DNA of 64,000 nucleotides from an uncultured Prevotellaceae bacterium (GCA_900318335.1 ONKF01000019.1:1-64000); one strand, 5' to 3'; shown: positions 7,379 to 16,688, counted from the stretch's first letter. The notes: generated from the sequence alone by a model not told the origin. A program made the numbers and translations.

Positions 7379-7903
7379 TTAGAAAATCATTTGCATTAAC
7401 ACCGCGTCATGATAGGTTGTGCCGCGTTTGACCCACGTCTGGAGCACGCCCACGCGTCGGTAACCGAAACTATCGAACAGGTTGAGGCATACCTCGTTGT
7501 TGAGCAGGATGTACACATACAGCTGCCGCAACCCGATGTGATTGACGGCATAGTCCGTGAGACGTTCCAGAGCCATACGTCCTAATCCCTTGCCGCGGTA
7601 CTCCTGGGCAATAAACAATCCCAATTCGGCTCGGTTATTCATGGGGTCAAAATTCAGGAAATCGATGGTTCCCACAGGGGTGCCATCATCGGCTAACGTG
7701 ATCATCAACCTCAATTGACGCTGGGCATAAATGTCACCAGTATAGGCTTCTAAATAGTCCCACAAGGCCTTACGGGAGTAGGGGGCCGGTGTGTCGCTCA
7801 CCGCCCATAGCTCGCTGTCGTTTTCCCAGGTGTACAGGGTGTTAAGGTCGGTGGGCTCAAGCGGCCGCAGCGATATGGTGTCGTTGCTTAATAACTGGCT
7901 CAT
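7379..7903 (-). CDS. GNAT-family N-acetyltransferase
   Basis: A 174-residue cytosolic acetyltransferase of the RimJ/RimL/SpeG branch. It opens with ISLRPLEPTDLNTLY, has GTIDFLNFDP in the middle, and an acetyl-CoA-binding stretch EYRGKGLGRMAL around residues 98-109, followed by YVYILLNNEVCLNLFDSFGY. The start codon overlaps the stop of the upstream glycosyltransferase gene (TAATG), showing translational coupling. RimJ/L-type enzymes acetylate protein N-termini, and SpeG-type enzymes acetylate polyamines; the substrate here cannot be told from sequence, though the neighbouring glycan genes allow an amino-sugar substrate. Confidence 0.88.
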   Translation of the reverse strand: MSQLLSNDTISLRPLEPTDLNTLYTWENDSELWAVSDTPAPYSRKALWDYLEAYTGDIYAQRQLRLMITLADDGTPVGTIDFLNFDPMNNRAELGLFIAQEYRGKGLGRMALERLTDYAVNHIGLRQLYVYILLNNEVCLNLFDSFGYRRVGVLQTWVKRGTTYHDAVLMQMIF

Positions 7904-9027
7904 TACTGTGACATTTTAGGGGAGATGATAATGCCGTGACGATGGGCAAAAATATGGAAAGCTATGTGCTCATAGTCGCTATGCTGCCTGATGTAGTCCA
8001 CAACCTGGGCACATGTGCGGCAACCGTCGTCGATGAGTACGTTATAGCAGCCTGTGGCTGGAATCTCGGTCTTGAACTCCCTGATGTCGCACTTGGAGGC
8101 AACAGCGGCGGCGTCATCGCTGATGATGACCCAAGGCAGGGTCTCGCGCACTGAGCGGGTCTTGATGGTAAACAACCGCTTGAGCAGCCGTTTGGCTATC
8201 GATAAGCCCGCGCGAACCAGCACGCCCAACTTGATGATGGGGTAGAAAATGACGCTGAATTGCGGGAAATGTTTGCGGTAGAATATGAGCATCGCATCAT
8301 AGAAAATCCTCACATAGCGGATTGAATCCTTGTGGGTGCTCTCGCCCTTGTAGTGTATCATCGGTGTCGGCAGGAACCAGTTTTCGTAGCCCGCCTTGAC
8401 AATGCGGTAACTTAGGTCTATGTCCTCGCCATACATGAAGAAATCTTCGTCAAAGCCCCCTAACTGCTGTAATAGTTGGGTGCGGCACAGCATGTAGGCA
8501 CCCGATAGGATGTCAATGTGCTGCGGCTCCAGGTCGCTCAGGTAGCGCAAATGGTACTTGGCAAACCAGCGCGAACGGGGGAATAGTTTAGACAAGCCGA
8601 ATATCTTGCAGAACGATACCCACGGGGTGGGAAAGGAGCGTTTGCTCTCGGGCAGGAAAACACCGTTCCCGTCCATCATACGGGCACCGATGGCTCCACA
8701 CTTGGGATGAGATTTCATCCAAGCAATGCCTTCCTGCAGGCATTGCGGGGTGATGATGGTGTCGGGGTTGAGGATGAGGGTGTATTCGCCTCGGGCTTGC
8801 ATGATCGCCTGGTTGTTGGCACGGGCAAAACCCACGTTTTCTTGATTCTCTATGTATGTGACCTGGGGGTGGTGCTCTCTGGAGAAGGCGATGCTGTCGT
8901 CGCCCGACAGGTTGTCCACGACGATGATCTCGCCCGTCATGCCCTGCATGGCTTGCTCAACTGAACGTAAAGTCTGTTCCAGCAGGTACTTCACGCGGTA
9001 GTTAACGATGACAACAGTCAGATCCAT
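7903..9027 (-). CDS. Family 2 glycosyltransferase (rhamnosyltransferase-like)
   Basis: A 374-residue GT2 enzyme. The GT-A motifs are clear: VVIVNYRVKYLLEQTL at the N-terminus, EIIVVDN, NVGFARANNQAI, LILNPDT (the DxD-type metal site) and GGFDEDFFMYGEDIDL near residue 200. This matches WbbL/RfbF-type rhamnosyltransferases. The C-terminal 100 residues include a stretch with a predicted membrane-associated helix, and a last domain, TLPWVIISDDAAAVASK onwards, that is unusual for the family. It sits between coaW and the GNAT gene in one operon and probably contributes to a surface polysaccharide. Confidence 0.9.
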   Translation of the reverse strand: MDLTVVIVNYRVKYLLEQTLRSVEQAMQGMTGEIIVVDNLSGDDSIAFSREHHPQVTYIENQENVGFARANNQAIMQARGEYTLILNPDTIITPQCLQEGIAWMKSHPKCGAIGARMMDGNGVFLPESKRSFPTPWVSFCKIFGLSKLFPRSRWFAKYHLRYLSDLEPQHIDILSGAYMLCRTQLLQQLGGFDEDFFMYGEDIDLSYRIVKAGYENWFLPTPMIHYKGESTHKDSIRYVRIFYDAMLIFYRKHFPQFSVIFYPIIKLGVLVRAGLSIAKRLLKRLFTIKTRSVRETLPWVIISDDAAAVASKCDIREFKTEIPATGCYNVLIDDGCRTCAQVVDYIRQHSDYEHIAFHIFAHRHGIIISPKMSQ

Positions 9028-9059
9028 TATTGATTTGGTTAACGTGGCATTAGTTCTGT

Positions 9060-9890
9060 TTATGTATGATTACTGTAGGACAATGCGGCACCCAGGGCAG
9101 TACAGTAGCGAGCATGGGCGGGAATATGGAACCGTACGCCATACAGGCTCTCCATCATCGGGAAGATAACCTGGCACTCAGGCAGTTGAGTCAAGTTTCC
9201 GATGAGGACAAAGTCCTTGAATCCGTCATTTACCTGTGAGAGTACCGCACATGACCCGATGGTTTCCAGTACCATGCAGATTAATCCCTTGGCTATATCG
9301 TTGTCGGTAGCGTTGCTGTCAATCGCCTTGCCGAACAGCGAGGCCGTGGCGTGCATGGGCAATCCCTCGATATCGCCCTTGCTGATATCCTTGATTTGCA
9401 GGTTGATGTGAGAAATGTCACCCTTAGACGCCATCTCCACAACTTCACTGATGTGGTTGGTCTTGAGCATCAGGCGTGACAAGCCTTGCAGCGTTCCGCC
9501 ACCCATCGAGATGCCTCCGATGTGCTTGATGTCATCTCCATCAACACGCACCAGAGTGGTGCCGGTGCCCATCGACACGACAATCAGCTGGTCCAAGCCG
9601 ATGTCAAAGCGAGCCCCTAGGCCGTCGGCCTGGAATTCATCAACATGGGTCGTGGGTAGTCCGTAGATGGGAGTTGTTACACCGCTTGCTCCCACGCCAG
9701 TGAGCATGACCTGTTGCACGTCATCGAGTGATATATCGTTGTCATACAGGTATTTGCCAAATGCGCCAAACAGGGAGGTAATTGGGTCGTTGGCCTTGAT
9801 GTTCATGGGCGACTTGATGGTGGTGCCGTTCTCGATGCCCACAATCTTGGTAGTGCTGCCGCCAACGTCTATGCCGATTACTAAACTCAT
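9060..9890 (-). CDS. coaW: Type II pantothenate kinase
   Basis: A 276-residue type II pantothenate kinase, which phosphorylates pantothenate in the first step of coenzyme A synthesis. The ASKHA phosphate-1 motif IGIDVGGSTTKIVGI is at the N-terminus; SMGTGTTLVRVDG and GGISMGGGTLQGLSRLML are in the middle, as in Staphylococcus aureus CoaW and eukaryotic PanK. Length is normal. Type II enzymes are generally resistant to CoA feedback, and many Bacteroidota instead carry the type III enzyme CoaX; whether this genome has both is not visible here. The gene lies 20 bases after yqgE in the same operon. Confidence 0.9.
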   Translation of the reverse strand: MSLVIGIDVGGSTTKIVGIENGTTIKSPMNIKANDPITSLFGAFGKYLYDNDISLDDVQQVMLTGVGASGVTTPIYGLPTTHVDEFQADGLGARFDIGLDQLIVVSMGTGTTLVRVDGDDIKHIGGISMGGGTLQGLSRLMLKTNHISEVVEMASKGDISHINLQIKDISKGDIEGLPMHATASLFGKAIDSNATDNDIAKGLICMVLETIGSCAVLSQVNDGFKDFVLIGNLTQLPECQVIFPMMESLYGVRFHIPAHARYCTALGAALSYSNHT

Positions 9891-9910
9891 GAATGTCAGT
9901 TTACTGATTT

Positions 9911-10516
9911 TTAATTACATGCCGGGTCACTGGGCAGATTGAGCCACAGGCGGTAACGGTCACCGAAACGAGACACGGCGTCACGCCACTGGTCATCATC
10001 GCCCTCGCCCATGAGCAAGTCTCGCCCTCCATTGTCGAGCACGGCCCAGTCATGACGGGCGATCTCGCCGGCCAGCTGTTCATGCTCCCAGCCGCTATAA
10101 CCCACGATGAACTTGATGCGGCCGTCGATGGGAGCGCCTAATTCCACATAGCGCTTAATGGCGTCAAATTGACCACCAAAATAAACTCCGTCCCCCACCT
10201 CAATGGACTCGGGGATGACATCGGGCCCTAACGTGTGCAAGTAGAACAGCATCTGGGTGCCAACAGGGCCACCCAGATACAGGGGAATCTCCTCCACACT
10301 CTCGATGTCGGGTATGATGTCGCGCAGATTGTAGCCCATGTAGTGGTTGACGATAACGCCCATTGATCCTTCGCCTTCATCAGGGTCCACAATGAGCACC
10401 AGCGACCGCTTGAAAAAGAAGTCGCCCACCGTGGGCTTGGCTACCAGTAACGAGCCGCGTCGTGGCTGCGGTTGCTCGTCGTTCAGGTGGTATATGTCCT
10501 GGTCCCATTCGTTCAT
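9911..10516 (-). CDS. yqgE: YqgE/AlgH family protein
   Basis: A 201-residue UPF0301 (YqgE/AlgH) protein: GSLLVAKPTVGDFFFKRSLVL at the N-terminus, GSMGVIVNHYMG around residue 50, LYLGGPVG, and the C-terminal GYSGWEHEQLAGEI, all standard. Its biochemical function is unknown; AlgH has been tied to regulation in Pseudomonas. It is the first gene of the leftward operon. The TAAATTTGC -7 element ends only four bases before the ATG, so the transcript should start at or next to the start codon, making it a likely leaderless mRNA. Confidence 0.93.
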   Translation of the reverse strand: MNEWDQDIYHLNDEQPQPRRGSLLVAKPTVGDFFFKRSLVLIVDPDEGEGSMGVIVNHYMGYNLRDIIPDIESVEEIPLYLGGPVGTQMLFYLHTLGPDVIPESIEVGDGVYFGGQFDAIKRYVELGAPIDGRIKFIVGYSGWEHEQLAGEIARHDWAVLDNGGRDLLMGEGDDDQWRDAVSRFGDRYRLWLNLPSDPACN

Positions 10517-10520
10517 CGTT

Positions 10521-10529
10521 GCAAATTTA
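10521..10529 (-). promoter_or_regulatory. -7 promoter element of the yqgE operon
   Basis: TAAATTTGC on the minus strand, with only four bases between it and the ATG at 10516. The predicted start site falls on the start codon. Confidence 0.6.
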
Positions 10530-10678
10530 ATAAAAAATGCGTTGCCATGGGCTATTTTGCGAAAAAAAAGAGGAGTTGACGGCTTTTTACTATCGGGCTT
10601 GGCGCAATAATTGCTGTGGAGTCTAATAAATCATGTTTTTTTACGTTATTTATAAAGATAGCAATAATACCAATCGCA

Positions 10679-11569
10679 ATGAAAGTCATGAAATTTGGAG
10701 GAACCTCGGTCGGTAGTGTCGAGAGTTTACTCAACCTCAGGGATATAGTTAATGCCGAGCAGAAACCGGTTATCGTGGTCGTGTCGGCAATGGGTGGTTT
10801 CACCAATCAGCTGCTGGCCATGTGCGAGCAGGCTCAACAACGAGATATCTCGTGTCTTGATATCCTTGAGACGGCGCGCCGTCTCCATCACGACGCTATC
10901 GATGGCGTGGTGGTCGAGTCGATGAAAAAGCAGGTCCATGATACCATCGACCGCTTCATCGACGAGAGCCTCAAGCCCTATTATCTGGCCCTTGCCACCA
11001 ATCCTCACATGCCTGTCGATGAGATTGAGCGCGTGTGTGACGCGATTGTGGCCCATGGCGAGATCCTGTCATCGGCGATTGTAACTGGCATGTTCGAGGA
11101 CGGAGTTCCCCACTTGTCTCTCAATTATATGCGCACTGTCCTCGATGGCCATGGCCGTGTGCTTGACTGGGAGGAGACCGGCAGGTTGGTCAAGGACGAT
11201 TTTGCCTCGATGGCGCTTGGCGTCCATGTGGCTCAGGGGTTTATCTCCCGTGATACGGCATCGGGCGATGTGACCAATCTGGGGCGTGGAGGCAGTGACT
11301 ACACTGCAGCCATTCTGGCCTCGTTGCTGGATGCCGAGGCTTTGGAGATATGGACTGACGTGGATGGCTTCATGACCGCCGATCCACGCACTCATCCCGA
11401 TGCCACCGTCATCCCCCAGATGACCTATGAGCAAGCGCAGCAAATGTGTGACGCGGGAGCAAAGGTAATCTATCCGCCCACCATTGCCCCTGTGGCTATG
11501 AAGCGCATTCCCGTTTGGGTCAAGAATACCTTCAATCCCAGTGCCCCAGGCACCGTTATTGTTGACTGA
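10679..11569 (+). CDS. Aspartate kinase, catalytic domain only (no ACT domains)
   Basis: A 296-residue aspartokinase that catalyses the first step of the aspartate-family pathway (Thr, Met, Lys). The nucleotide-binding VMKFGGTSVGS is at residues 3-13; LGRGGSDYTAA and TDVDGFMTADPR complete the active site, and the protein stops at NPSAPGTVIVD, exactly where the kinase domain normally gives way to paired ACT regulatory domains. It therefore lacks the usual allosteric part and any fused homoserine dehydrogenase, unlike the common ThrA of Bacteroides. The ATG at 10679 is chosen over the GTG at 10616, whose extra 21 residues are not part of the fold. It overlaps thrC by one base (TGATG), so the two are co-translated. 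Confidence 0.88.
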   Translation: MKVMKFGGTSVGSVESLLNLRDIVNAEQKPVIVVVSAMGGFTNQLLAMCEQAQQRDISCLDILETARRLHHDAIDGVVVESMKKQVHDTIDRFIDESLKPYYLALATNPHMPVDEIERVCDAIVAHGEILSSAIVTGMFEDGVPHLSLNYMRTVLDGHGRVLDWEETGRLVKDDFASMALGVHVAQGFISRDTASGDVTNLGRGGSDYTAAILASLLDAEALEIWTDVDGFMTADPRTHPDATVIPQMTYEQAQQMCDAGAKVIYPPTIAPVAMKRIPVWVKNTFNPSAPGTVIVD

Positions 11570-12876
11570 TGATATACTATAGCACTATTAACCGTCAAAA
11601 TAAGGCTTCGCTCGAACAGGCTGTCACCAAGGGGCTTGCTCCCGATGGTGGCCTGTACATGCCTGAAGCCCTGCCTCTTTTCCCTAAAGCTTTCCTGCGT
11701 AACATCAGCGCGATGACTCTGCCCGAGTTGGCCTATGCGGTTGTTTCGTTTGCACTCAAGGGGGATGTCCCTGCCGATGTGCTGCACGACATCGTGTTTG
11801 ATGCCTTCGACTTCGACATTCCGTTAGTCAAGACCTCAGGAGGCCGATATGTACTGGAATTGTTCCATGGCCCCACGATGGCGTTCAAGGATGTGGGCAC
11901 ACGCTTTATGGCTCGGTTGCTCAACTATTACCGCTCTTGCCATCCCGAATGGCGCGACTTGAATGTCCTGGTGCCTACAAGTGGCGACACGGGCAGTGCT
12001 GTGGCTAACAGTTTCTGGCAGATGCCAGGTGTGAAAGTATATGTGCTTTTCCCACGTGGCGCTGTGGGCAGAATTCAGAAATCCCAATTCGCGACCTTGG
12101 GAGGCAATGTGACCGCTATCGAGGTCAATGGCTCCTTTGACGACTGCAAGTCGCTGGTCGAGGAAGCCTTTATGGACACTGAGTTGAATGATAGCATGCG
12201 GCTCACGAGTGCCATGTCGATCAATTATGCCCGCATTATCCCGCAGATGGTCTATTACTTCTGGGCCTATGCTCAGCTGATGCGCCAGCAGGTGGATGTC
12301 AGCAACCTCGTGTTCGCTGTGCCGTGTTCCAACTTGGGCAACCTGGCCAGTGGTCTCATGGCATGGAGTATGGGGTTGCCTGTCAAGCGTTTTGTCAGTG
12401 TCGAGAACCAGAATAACATCTTCTATAACTACGTCATGACGGGTGAGTTCAAGCCCAAGCCCACTCAGTACAGTATCGCTCCCGCTCTGGATGCCGGTTG
12501 TCCCAATAACTTCGGGCGAATTGTCGAAATCTTGGGAGATCACGAGAATGTCTGTCGCCACATCCATGCCTACAGCTATGATGACAACCAGATTATCGAC
12601 ACCATTATGCACACCTATGACGACGAGGGCTACTTGCTGGACCCGCACAGCGCTGTGGCTTATCGGGCCCTGAACGAGGACTTGCAACCAGGGGAGATTG
12701 GCGTGGCTCTTGCTACGGCTCATCCTGCCAAACTGCAGCACATGATGGAGAATATCATCGAGGAGCCCGTTCCGATGCCTGACCAACTTACGCGTTTCAT
12801 GGGCGGTGAACTCCGTGTCAAGAAAATGAGCAACGGTTTCACGGCATTTAAGCGCCTGTTGCTCAGTAAAATGTAA
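11569..12876 (+). CDS. thrC: Threonine synthase
   Basis: A 435-residue PLP enzyme that converts O-phosphohomoserine to threonine. The N-terminal MIYYSTINR...APDGGLYMPE is typical of the ThrC class; FHGPTMAFKDVGTRF carries the PLP lysine at K107; VPTSGDTGSAVAN is the cofactor phosphate-binding loop; and DPHSAVAYRAL lies near the end. Length is normal for the Bacteroidota/E. coli type. The start codon overlaps the aspartokinase stop, coupling the first and last steps of threonine synthesis. Homoserine dehydrogenase and homoserine kinase, the middle steps, are not adjacent. Confidence 0.95.
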   Translation: MIYYSTINRQNKASLEQAVTKGLAPDGGLYMPEALPLFPKAFLRNISAMTLPELAYAVVSFALKGDVPADVLHDIVFDAFDFDIPLVKTSGGRYVLELFHGPTMAFKDVGTRFMARLLNYYRSCHPEWRDLNVLVPTSGDTGSAVANSFWQMPGVKVYVLFPRGAVGRIQKSQFATLGGNVTAIEVNGSFDDCKSLVEEAFMDTELNDSMRLTSAMSINYARIIPQMVYYFWAYAQLMRQQVDVSNLVFAVPCSNLGNLASGLMAWSMGLPVKRFVSVENQNNIFYNYVMTGEFKPKPTQYSIAPALDAGCPNNFGRIVEILGDHENVCRHIHAYSYDDNQIIDTIMHTYDDEGYLLDPHSAVAYRALNEDLQPGEIGVALATAHPAKLQHMMENIIEEPVPMPDQLTRFMGGELRVKKMSNGFTAFKRLLLSKM

Positions 12877-12951
12877 CTTTAGTAGAATTCTTTAGTCACA
12901 GATTCCCAAATAAATAAACATTTAGTTTTCTTTCTGCTGGTCATCAAGGAT

Positions 12952-13878
12952 TTACAGCAGGAAGAACAGGGATACGCCGATGACCGAGATGAGGGCACCC
13001 AGCAGGCTCTTCATCGTGATGGGTTGCTTGAACAGCCACCATGCGGGCAGGATGATGATGATGGGTGTCAGTGCCATCAGGGTGCTGGCGATACCCGCTG
13101 CAGTGTATTGAACGGCGAGCAACGAACAACCCACACCGACAAATGGCCCGAAAATGGTAGTTAATACGGCGGTCCACCGGCCCTTGCGGTCATGTAAGCC
13201 CTTCTTTAAGGGAGCGAATCCCTCTCTCAGCGCCATCAGCAACGTGAAGCCGATGACACCCGCAATGCATCTGAAAAAGTTGGCATGGAAAGGCAGTATC
13301 CAGGGTTGTAAGGTTGTGGTTAGAGAGGCTTCGTAATGGTTCATGCCTATTTTGCTCAGAACCAGTCCAACACCTTGACATATTGCAGCCCCGATGGCAA
13401 ACAACACTCCTGCCAATGGCAACTTGAGTGACAGTTTGTGGCCATCACCGCGACCGAGCACACTGATGGCGATACCCGCCAGCGTGACAATCATGGCAAG
13501 TATGGCAGTTGGACGTATCTCCTGGCCTAACGTGAACCAGGCCATGATAGCGGCGGTGATAGGCGCGAGTGTCATGAACAGTTGGCCAAACTTTGATCCG
13601 ATAATGATATAGCATTGGAATAGGCAGAAGTCACCGATGACATAGCCCACCAGGCCCGATAGCATCATCCACAGGTAAGCCTCGGTGCTGGCGCGGGCGG
13701 GCAGGGGAGTGCCGCCCATCACCCAGAACAGAATGCCCGAGAAGACGAGTGTAATGACCATGCGCATCAGGTTCAACGTCAAGTTGCCCATGCGCTTGCT
13801 CCCATACTCGCTCAGTAGCGCGGTCGCTGTCCACGAGAACGCCACTCCGATCGAAATCAGTTCACCAACGTATTGCAT
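12952..13878 (-). CDS. EamA-family (DMT) transporter
   Basis: A 308-residue inner-membrane protein with ten hydrophobic segments in two repeated EamA halves, as in drug/metabolite transporters such as RhaT- or YdcZ-like exporters. The first half starts with VGELISIGVAFSWTATALLSEYGSKRMG; the second starts around LAGVLFAIGAAICQGVGLVLSKIGM. The substrate cannot be predicted. The ATG at 13878 is preferred to a GTG two codons upstream because the TACTTTTG promoter element ends only five bases before it; the transcript is probably leaderless. It is convergent with thrC. Confidence 0.88.
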   Translation of the reverse strand: MQYVGELISIGVAFSWTATALLSEYGSKRMGNLTLNLMRMVITLVFSGILFWVMGGTPLPARASTEAYLWMMLSGLVGYVIGDFCLFQCYIIIGSKFGQLFMTLAPITAAIMAWFTLGQEIRPTAILAMIVTLAGIAISVLGRGDGHKLSLKLPLAGVLFAIGAAICQGVGLVLSKIGMNHYEASLTTTLQPWILPFHANFFRCIAGVIGFTLLMALREGFAPLKKGLHDRKGRWTAVLTTIFGPFVGVGCSLLAVQYTAAGIASTLMALTPIIIILPAWWLFKQPITMKSLLGALISVIGVSLFFLL

Positions 13879-13883
13879 GGGCA

Positions 13884-13891
13884 CAAAAGTA
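13884..13891 (-). promoter_or_regulatory. -7 promoter element of the EamA gene
   Basis: TACTTTTG on the minus strand lies five bases upstream of the ATG at 13878, predicting a transcript that begins at the start codon. Confidence 0.5.
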
Positions 13892-14049
13892 CTACTTTTT
13901 GGAGAATAGATGACAGGGAATGCATAATAGTTTCAGCCTGGCTGCCTTTGGCGAATCGCTTTTTACTGAAAAACAGGTGGGTTAAAGAAATCTTACTATC
14001 TGAGTACTAAATTCTGGAAACTGATAACCAAAAACTGAAATAATTTTTC

Positions 14050-14058
14050 TAAATTTGC
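14050..14058 (+). promoter_or_regulatory. -7 promoter element of the PBP1A gene
   Basis: TAAATTTGC matches the consensus; the leader would be about 78 nt. No clear -33 element is seen. Confidence 0.5.
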
Positions 14059-14141
14059 AGATTAATAAGTTCTGTTTTGCCTGTTGGATGAGTTCAATGG
14101 GTTGAACGATAATGAATTAATGTAAATAACTGAAACAAGAT

Positions 14142-16598
14142 ATGAGCGAAAAAACTAATGGAAAGAGGAAAAACAAGAGCCGTAGCATAGCCCGCAAGAT
14201 GTGGACGTGGTTTGCCATCTTTGTAGGTCTATTGGTACTGCTGTTTGTGTTGATTTACAATGGTGTGATTGGCTATATGCCACCCATCGACCAGCTGAAG
14301 AACCCCACCGACAAGTTCGCATCGACCATCTATAGTGCCGATGGCGTGGAGATGGGACGCTATTACCGTAGCCGCAGCAACCGCATCTATGTGGACTTTG
14401 ATGAGATGTCGCCCCACTTGACCGACGCCCTCATCGCTACCGAGGACTCCCGCTTCGACGAGCATTCCGGTATCGACGTCAAGGCCATCGGCCGCGCAAT
14501 CATCAAGCGCATCATCATGGGTCAGAAGAGCGCCGGTGGTGGCAGTACCATTACCCAGCAGTTGGCCAAGCAGTTGTATTCGCCTGAATCTCACAACATC
14601 TTTGAGCGTGCGCTCAAGAAGCCTGTCGAATGGGTAATCGCCGTCAAGCTCGAGCGTTATTATACCAAGGATGAGATCATCAAGATGTACTTCAACCAGT
14701 TTGACTTCCTGAACAATGCCGTGGGCGTCAAGATGGCAAGCCGTGTCTATTTTGACAAGGAGCCCAAGGACTTGAACATCCAGGAAGCCGCCACGCTGGT
14801 GGGTATGTGTAAGAATCCGTCTTACTACAATCCCGTACGTTACACCGAGCGCACACGCCAGCGCCGTAATGTGGTGTTCGAGCAGATGGTCAAGGCTGGT
14901 TACCTCAGCGAGACCGAGTGCGAGCAACTCAAGGCCTTGCCTCTCGTGTGCAAGTTCCAGAAACTTGACCACAACGATGGCCCCGCGCCCTACTTCCGCG
15001 AGGAACTGCGCCGTGTGATGACCGCCAAGAAGCCCAACCGCAAGGATTACCCCTCGTGGAATCAGCAGGCCTTTATCGACGACTCTGTCGCTTGGGCTGT
15101 CAATCCGTTGTTCGGCTGGTGTAACAAGAACACCAAGCCCGACGGTTCACATTATGATATCTATACCGATGGTTTGAAGATCTATACCACTATCGATTCC
15201 CGCATGCAGGATTATGCCGAGAAGGCGGTGCATAAGCACATGAGCAAGACCCTGCAACCGGCCTTCCTGCGTGAGCGTGGCGGAACCAAGAATCCTTACA
15301 CCAACAACAAGCAGGAGCTTTCCAGCGCTGGTAAGCAAGCGCTGATCAATGCTGCTATTCGTCATAGCGAGCGTTACCGTGTGCTCAAGAATCAAGGTTT
15401 GAGCGATGCCGAGATCATGGACAACTTCAAGAAGCCGATCCAGATGCACCTGTTCAATTACGAGGGCGGATTTGACGCCCAGATGTCGCCGCTCGACTCA
15501 TTATTATATACCAAGTCATTCCTGCGTTGCGCTATGATGTCGATGGATCCCGTCACGGGCTTTGTTAAGGCCTATGTCGGTGGTCCCAACTTCCGCTTCT
15601 TCAAGTATGACATGGTATCGACAGGTCGCCGCCAGATTGGTTCGACGGTGAAGCCGTTTGTGTATTCCCAGGCGATTGAGTTTGGTGGTTTGACCCCATG
15701 CTCGACCCGTCCCGGTGGTGCGCCCAATATCATCTGGCACAACGAGGTTTATAACCCTGCCAATGAGGGTAGCGGTGGCGGAATGACCTTGAAGCAGGCT
15801 TTGAAGTACTCCAAGAACTGGATTTCGGCTGGCTTCATGCGTGGCACCCGTGAGAACTGGATTGAGCGCAATGGATACTACACCATGACGCCTGACGAAT
15901 TGGCCAAATGGATGCACAGCTTCGGTATCACGAGCTATTTGGATCCCGTGCCCGCCTTGAGCCTCGGCTCATGTGAGATCACTCTGCGAGAGATGGTGGC
16001 AGCCTATTCCGCCTTTGCCAATGGTGGTATGCGCGTTGAGCCCGTATATGTTTCCCGCATCACCGACAACCGCGGTAATGTGGTTGCCGAGTTCACTGGT
16101 AGCCAGACCGAGATCATGAGCGAAGACACTTACTTGAAGATGCTCTCGATGCTTACCGAGGTCGTTGATGGCGGTACTGGTGCGCGTCTGCGTTACGCTT
16201 ATGGCATCACGGCCGAGATGGGAGGTAAAACCGGAACCACCAACTTCCACAGCGACGGTTGGTTCATGGGATTCACCCCCGAGCTCGTGACTGGTGTATG
16301 GGTTGGTGGCGAGGAGCGCTACATCCATTTCAACAGCATGGCTATGGGTCAGGGTGCCGAGGCTGCACTCCCCATCTTGGGTTACTACATGAAGTGGGTT
16401 TATGACGACAAGACACTGCCTTACAAGCAAAGCACAAAGTTTGAATTCCCCAAGAATTTCAACGCCTGTGGCGACGAACTCAGCGGCTACTACGGTGGCG
16501 GCGGTGGCGGCGGCTGGCACGGCGGTGGCGGTGGCGGCGGTGACGACGGCGGCGGTGGCGGCGGTGAAGCCGAAGCCGTAGAAGGCCTCTTCGACTAA
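14142..16598 (+). CDS. Penicillin-binding protein 1A (transglycosylase/transpeptidase)
   Basis: An 818-residue class A PBP that polymerises and cross-links peptidoglycan. A basic cytosolic tail and one membrane anchor (about residues 25-47) precede the GT51 domain with ATEDSRFDEHSGID (catalytic Glu near 100) and GGSTITQQLAKQL. The transpeptidase domain has STVK (Ser501, Lys504), a SKN motif around residue 566, and KTG at 696-698. The last ~40 residues are extraordinary: runs of six to seven glycines broken by WH, DD and an acidic EAEAVEGLFD end, encoded by GGCGGTGGC repeats at about 16492-16565. The gene has its own promoter and terminator. Confidence 0.95.
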   Translation: MSEKTNGKRKNKSRSIARKMWTWFAIFVGLLVLLFVLIYNGVIGYMPPIDQLKNPTDKFASTIYSADGVEMGRYYRSRSNRIYVDFDEMSPHLTDALIATEDSRFDEHSGIDVKAIGRAIIKRIIMGQKSAGGGSTITQQLAKQLYSPESHNIFERALKKPVEWVIAVKLERYYTKDEIIKMYFNQFDFLNNAVGVKMASRVYFDKEPKDLNIQEAATLVGMCKNPSYYNPVRYTERTRQRRNVVFEQMVKAGYLSETECEQLKALPLVCKFQKLDHNDGPAPYFREELRRVMTAKKPNRKDYPSWNQQAFIDDSVAWAVNPLFGWCNKNTKPDGSHYDIYTDGLKIYTTIDSRMQDYAEKAVHKHMSKTLQPAFLRERGGTKNPYTNNKQELSSAGKQALINAAIRHSERYRVLKNQGLSDAEIMDNFKKPIQMHLFNYEGGFDAQMSPLDSLLYTKSFLRCAMMSMDPVTGFVKAYVGGPNFRFFKYDMVSTGRRQIGSTVKPFVYSQAIEFGGLTPCSTRPGGAPNIIWHNEVYNPANEGSGGGMTLKQALKYSKNWISAGFMRGTRENWIERNGYYTMTPDELAKWMHSFGITSYLDPVPALSLGSCEITLREMVAAYSAFANGGMRVEPVYVSRITDNRGNVVAEFTGSQTEIMSEDTYLKMLSMLTEVVDGGTGARLRYAYGITAEMGGKTGTTNFHSDGWFMGFTPELVTGVWVGGEERYIHFNSMAMGQGAEAALPILGYYMKWVYDDKTLPYKQSTKFEFPKNFNACGDELSGYYGGGGGGGWHGGGGGGGDDGGGGGGEAEAVEGLFD
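16492..16567 (+). repeat. GGC/GGT triplet tract encoding a poly-glycine tail
   Basis: A glycine-codon microsatellite at the 3' end of the PBP1A gene, interrupted by short TGGCAC and GACGAC units. It could change length by slippage in steps of three without breaking the frame. Confidence 0.85.
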
Positions 16599-16619
16599 AC
16601 TCCCATCTGAGATATAAAA

Positions 16620-16653
16620 GAAACACCACGGGCATTTCGCTCGTGGTGTTTTA
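16620..16653. terminator. Bidirectional terminator between the PBP1A gene and folD
   Basis: Stem AACACCACG/CGTGGTGTT around an 11-base loop, with A-rich and T-rich flanks. It sits between two convergent genes. Confidence 0.8.
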
Positions 16654-16688
16654 TGATTGTTAATAGTGTAACTATTCTCTAATAACTA

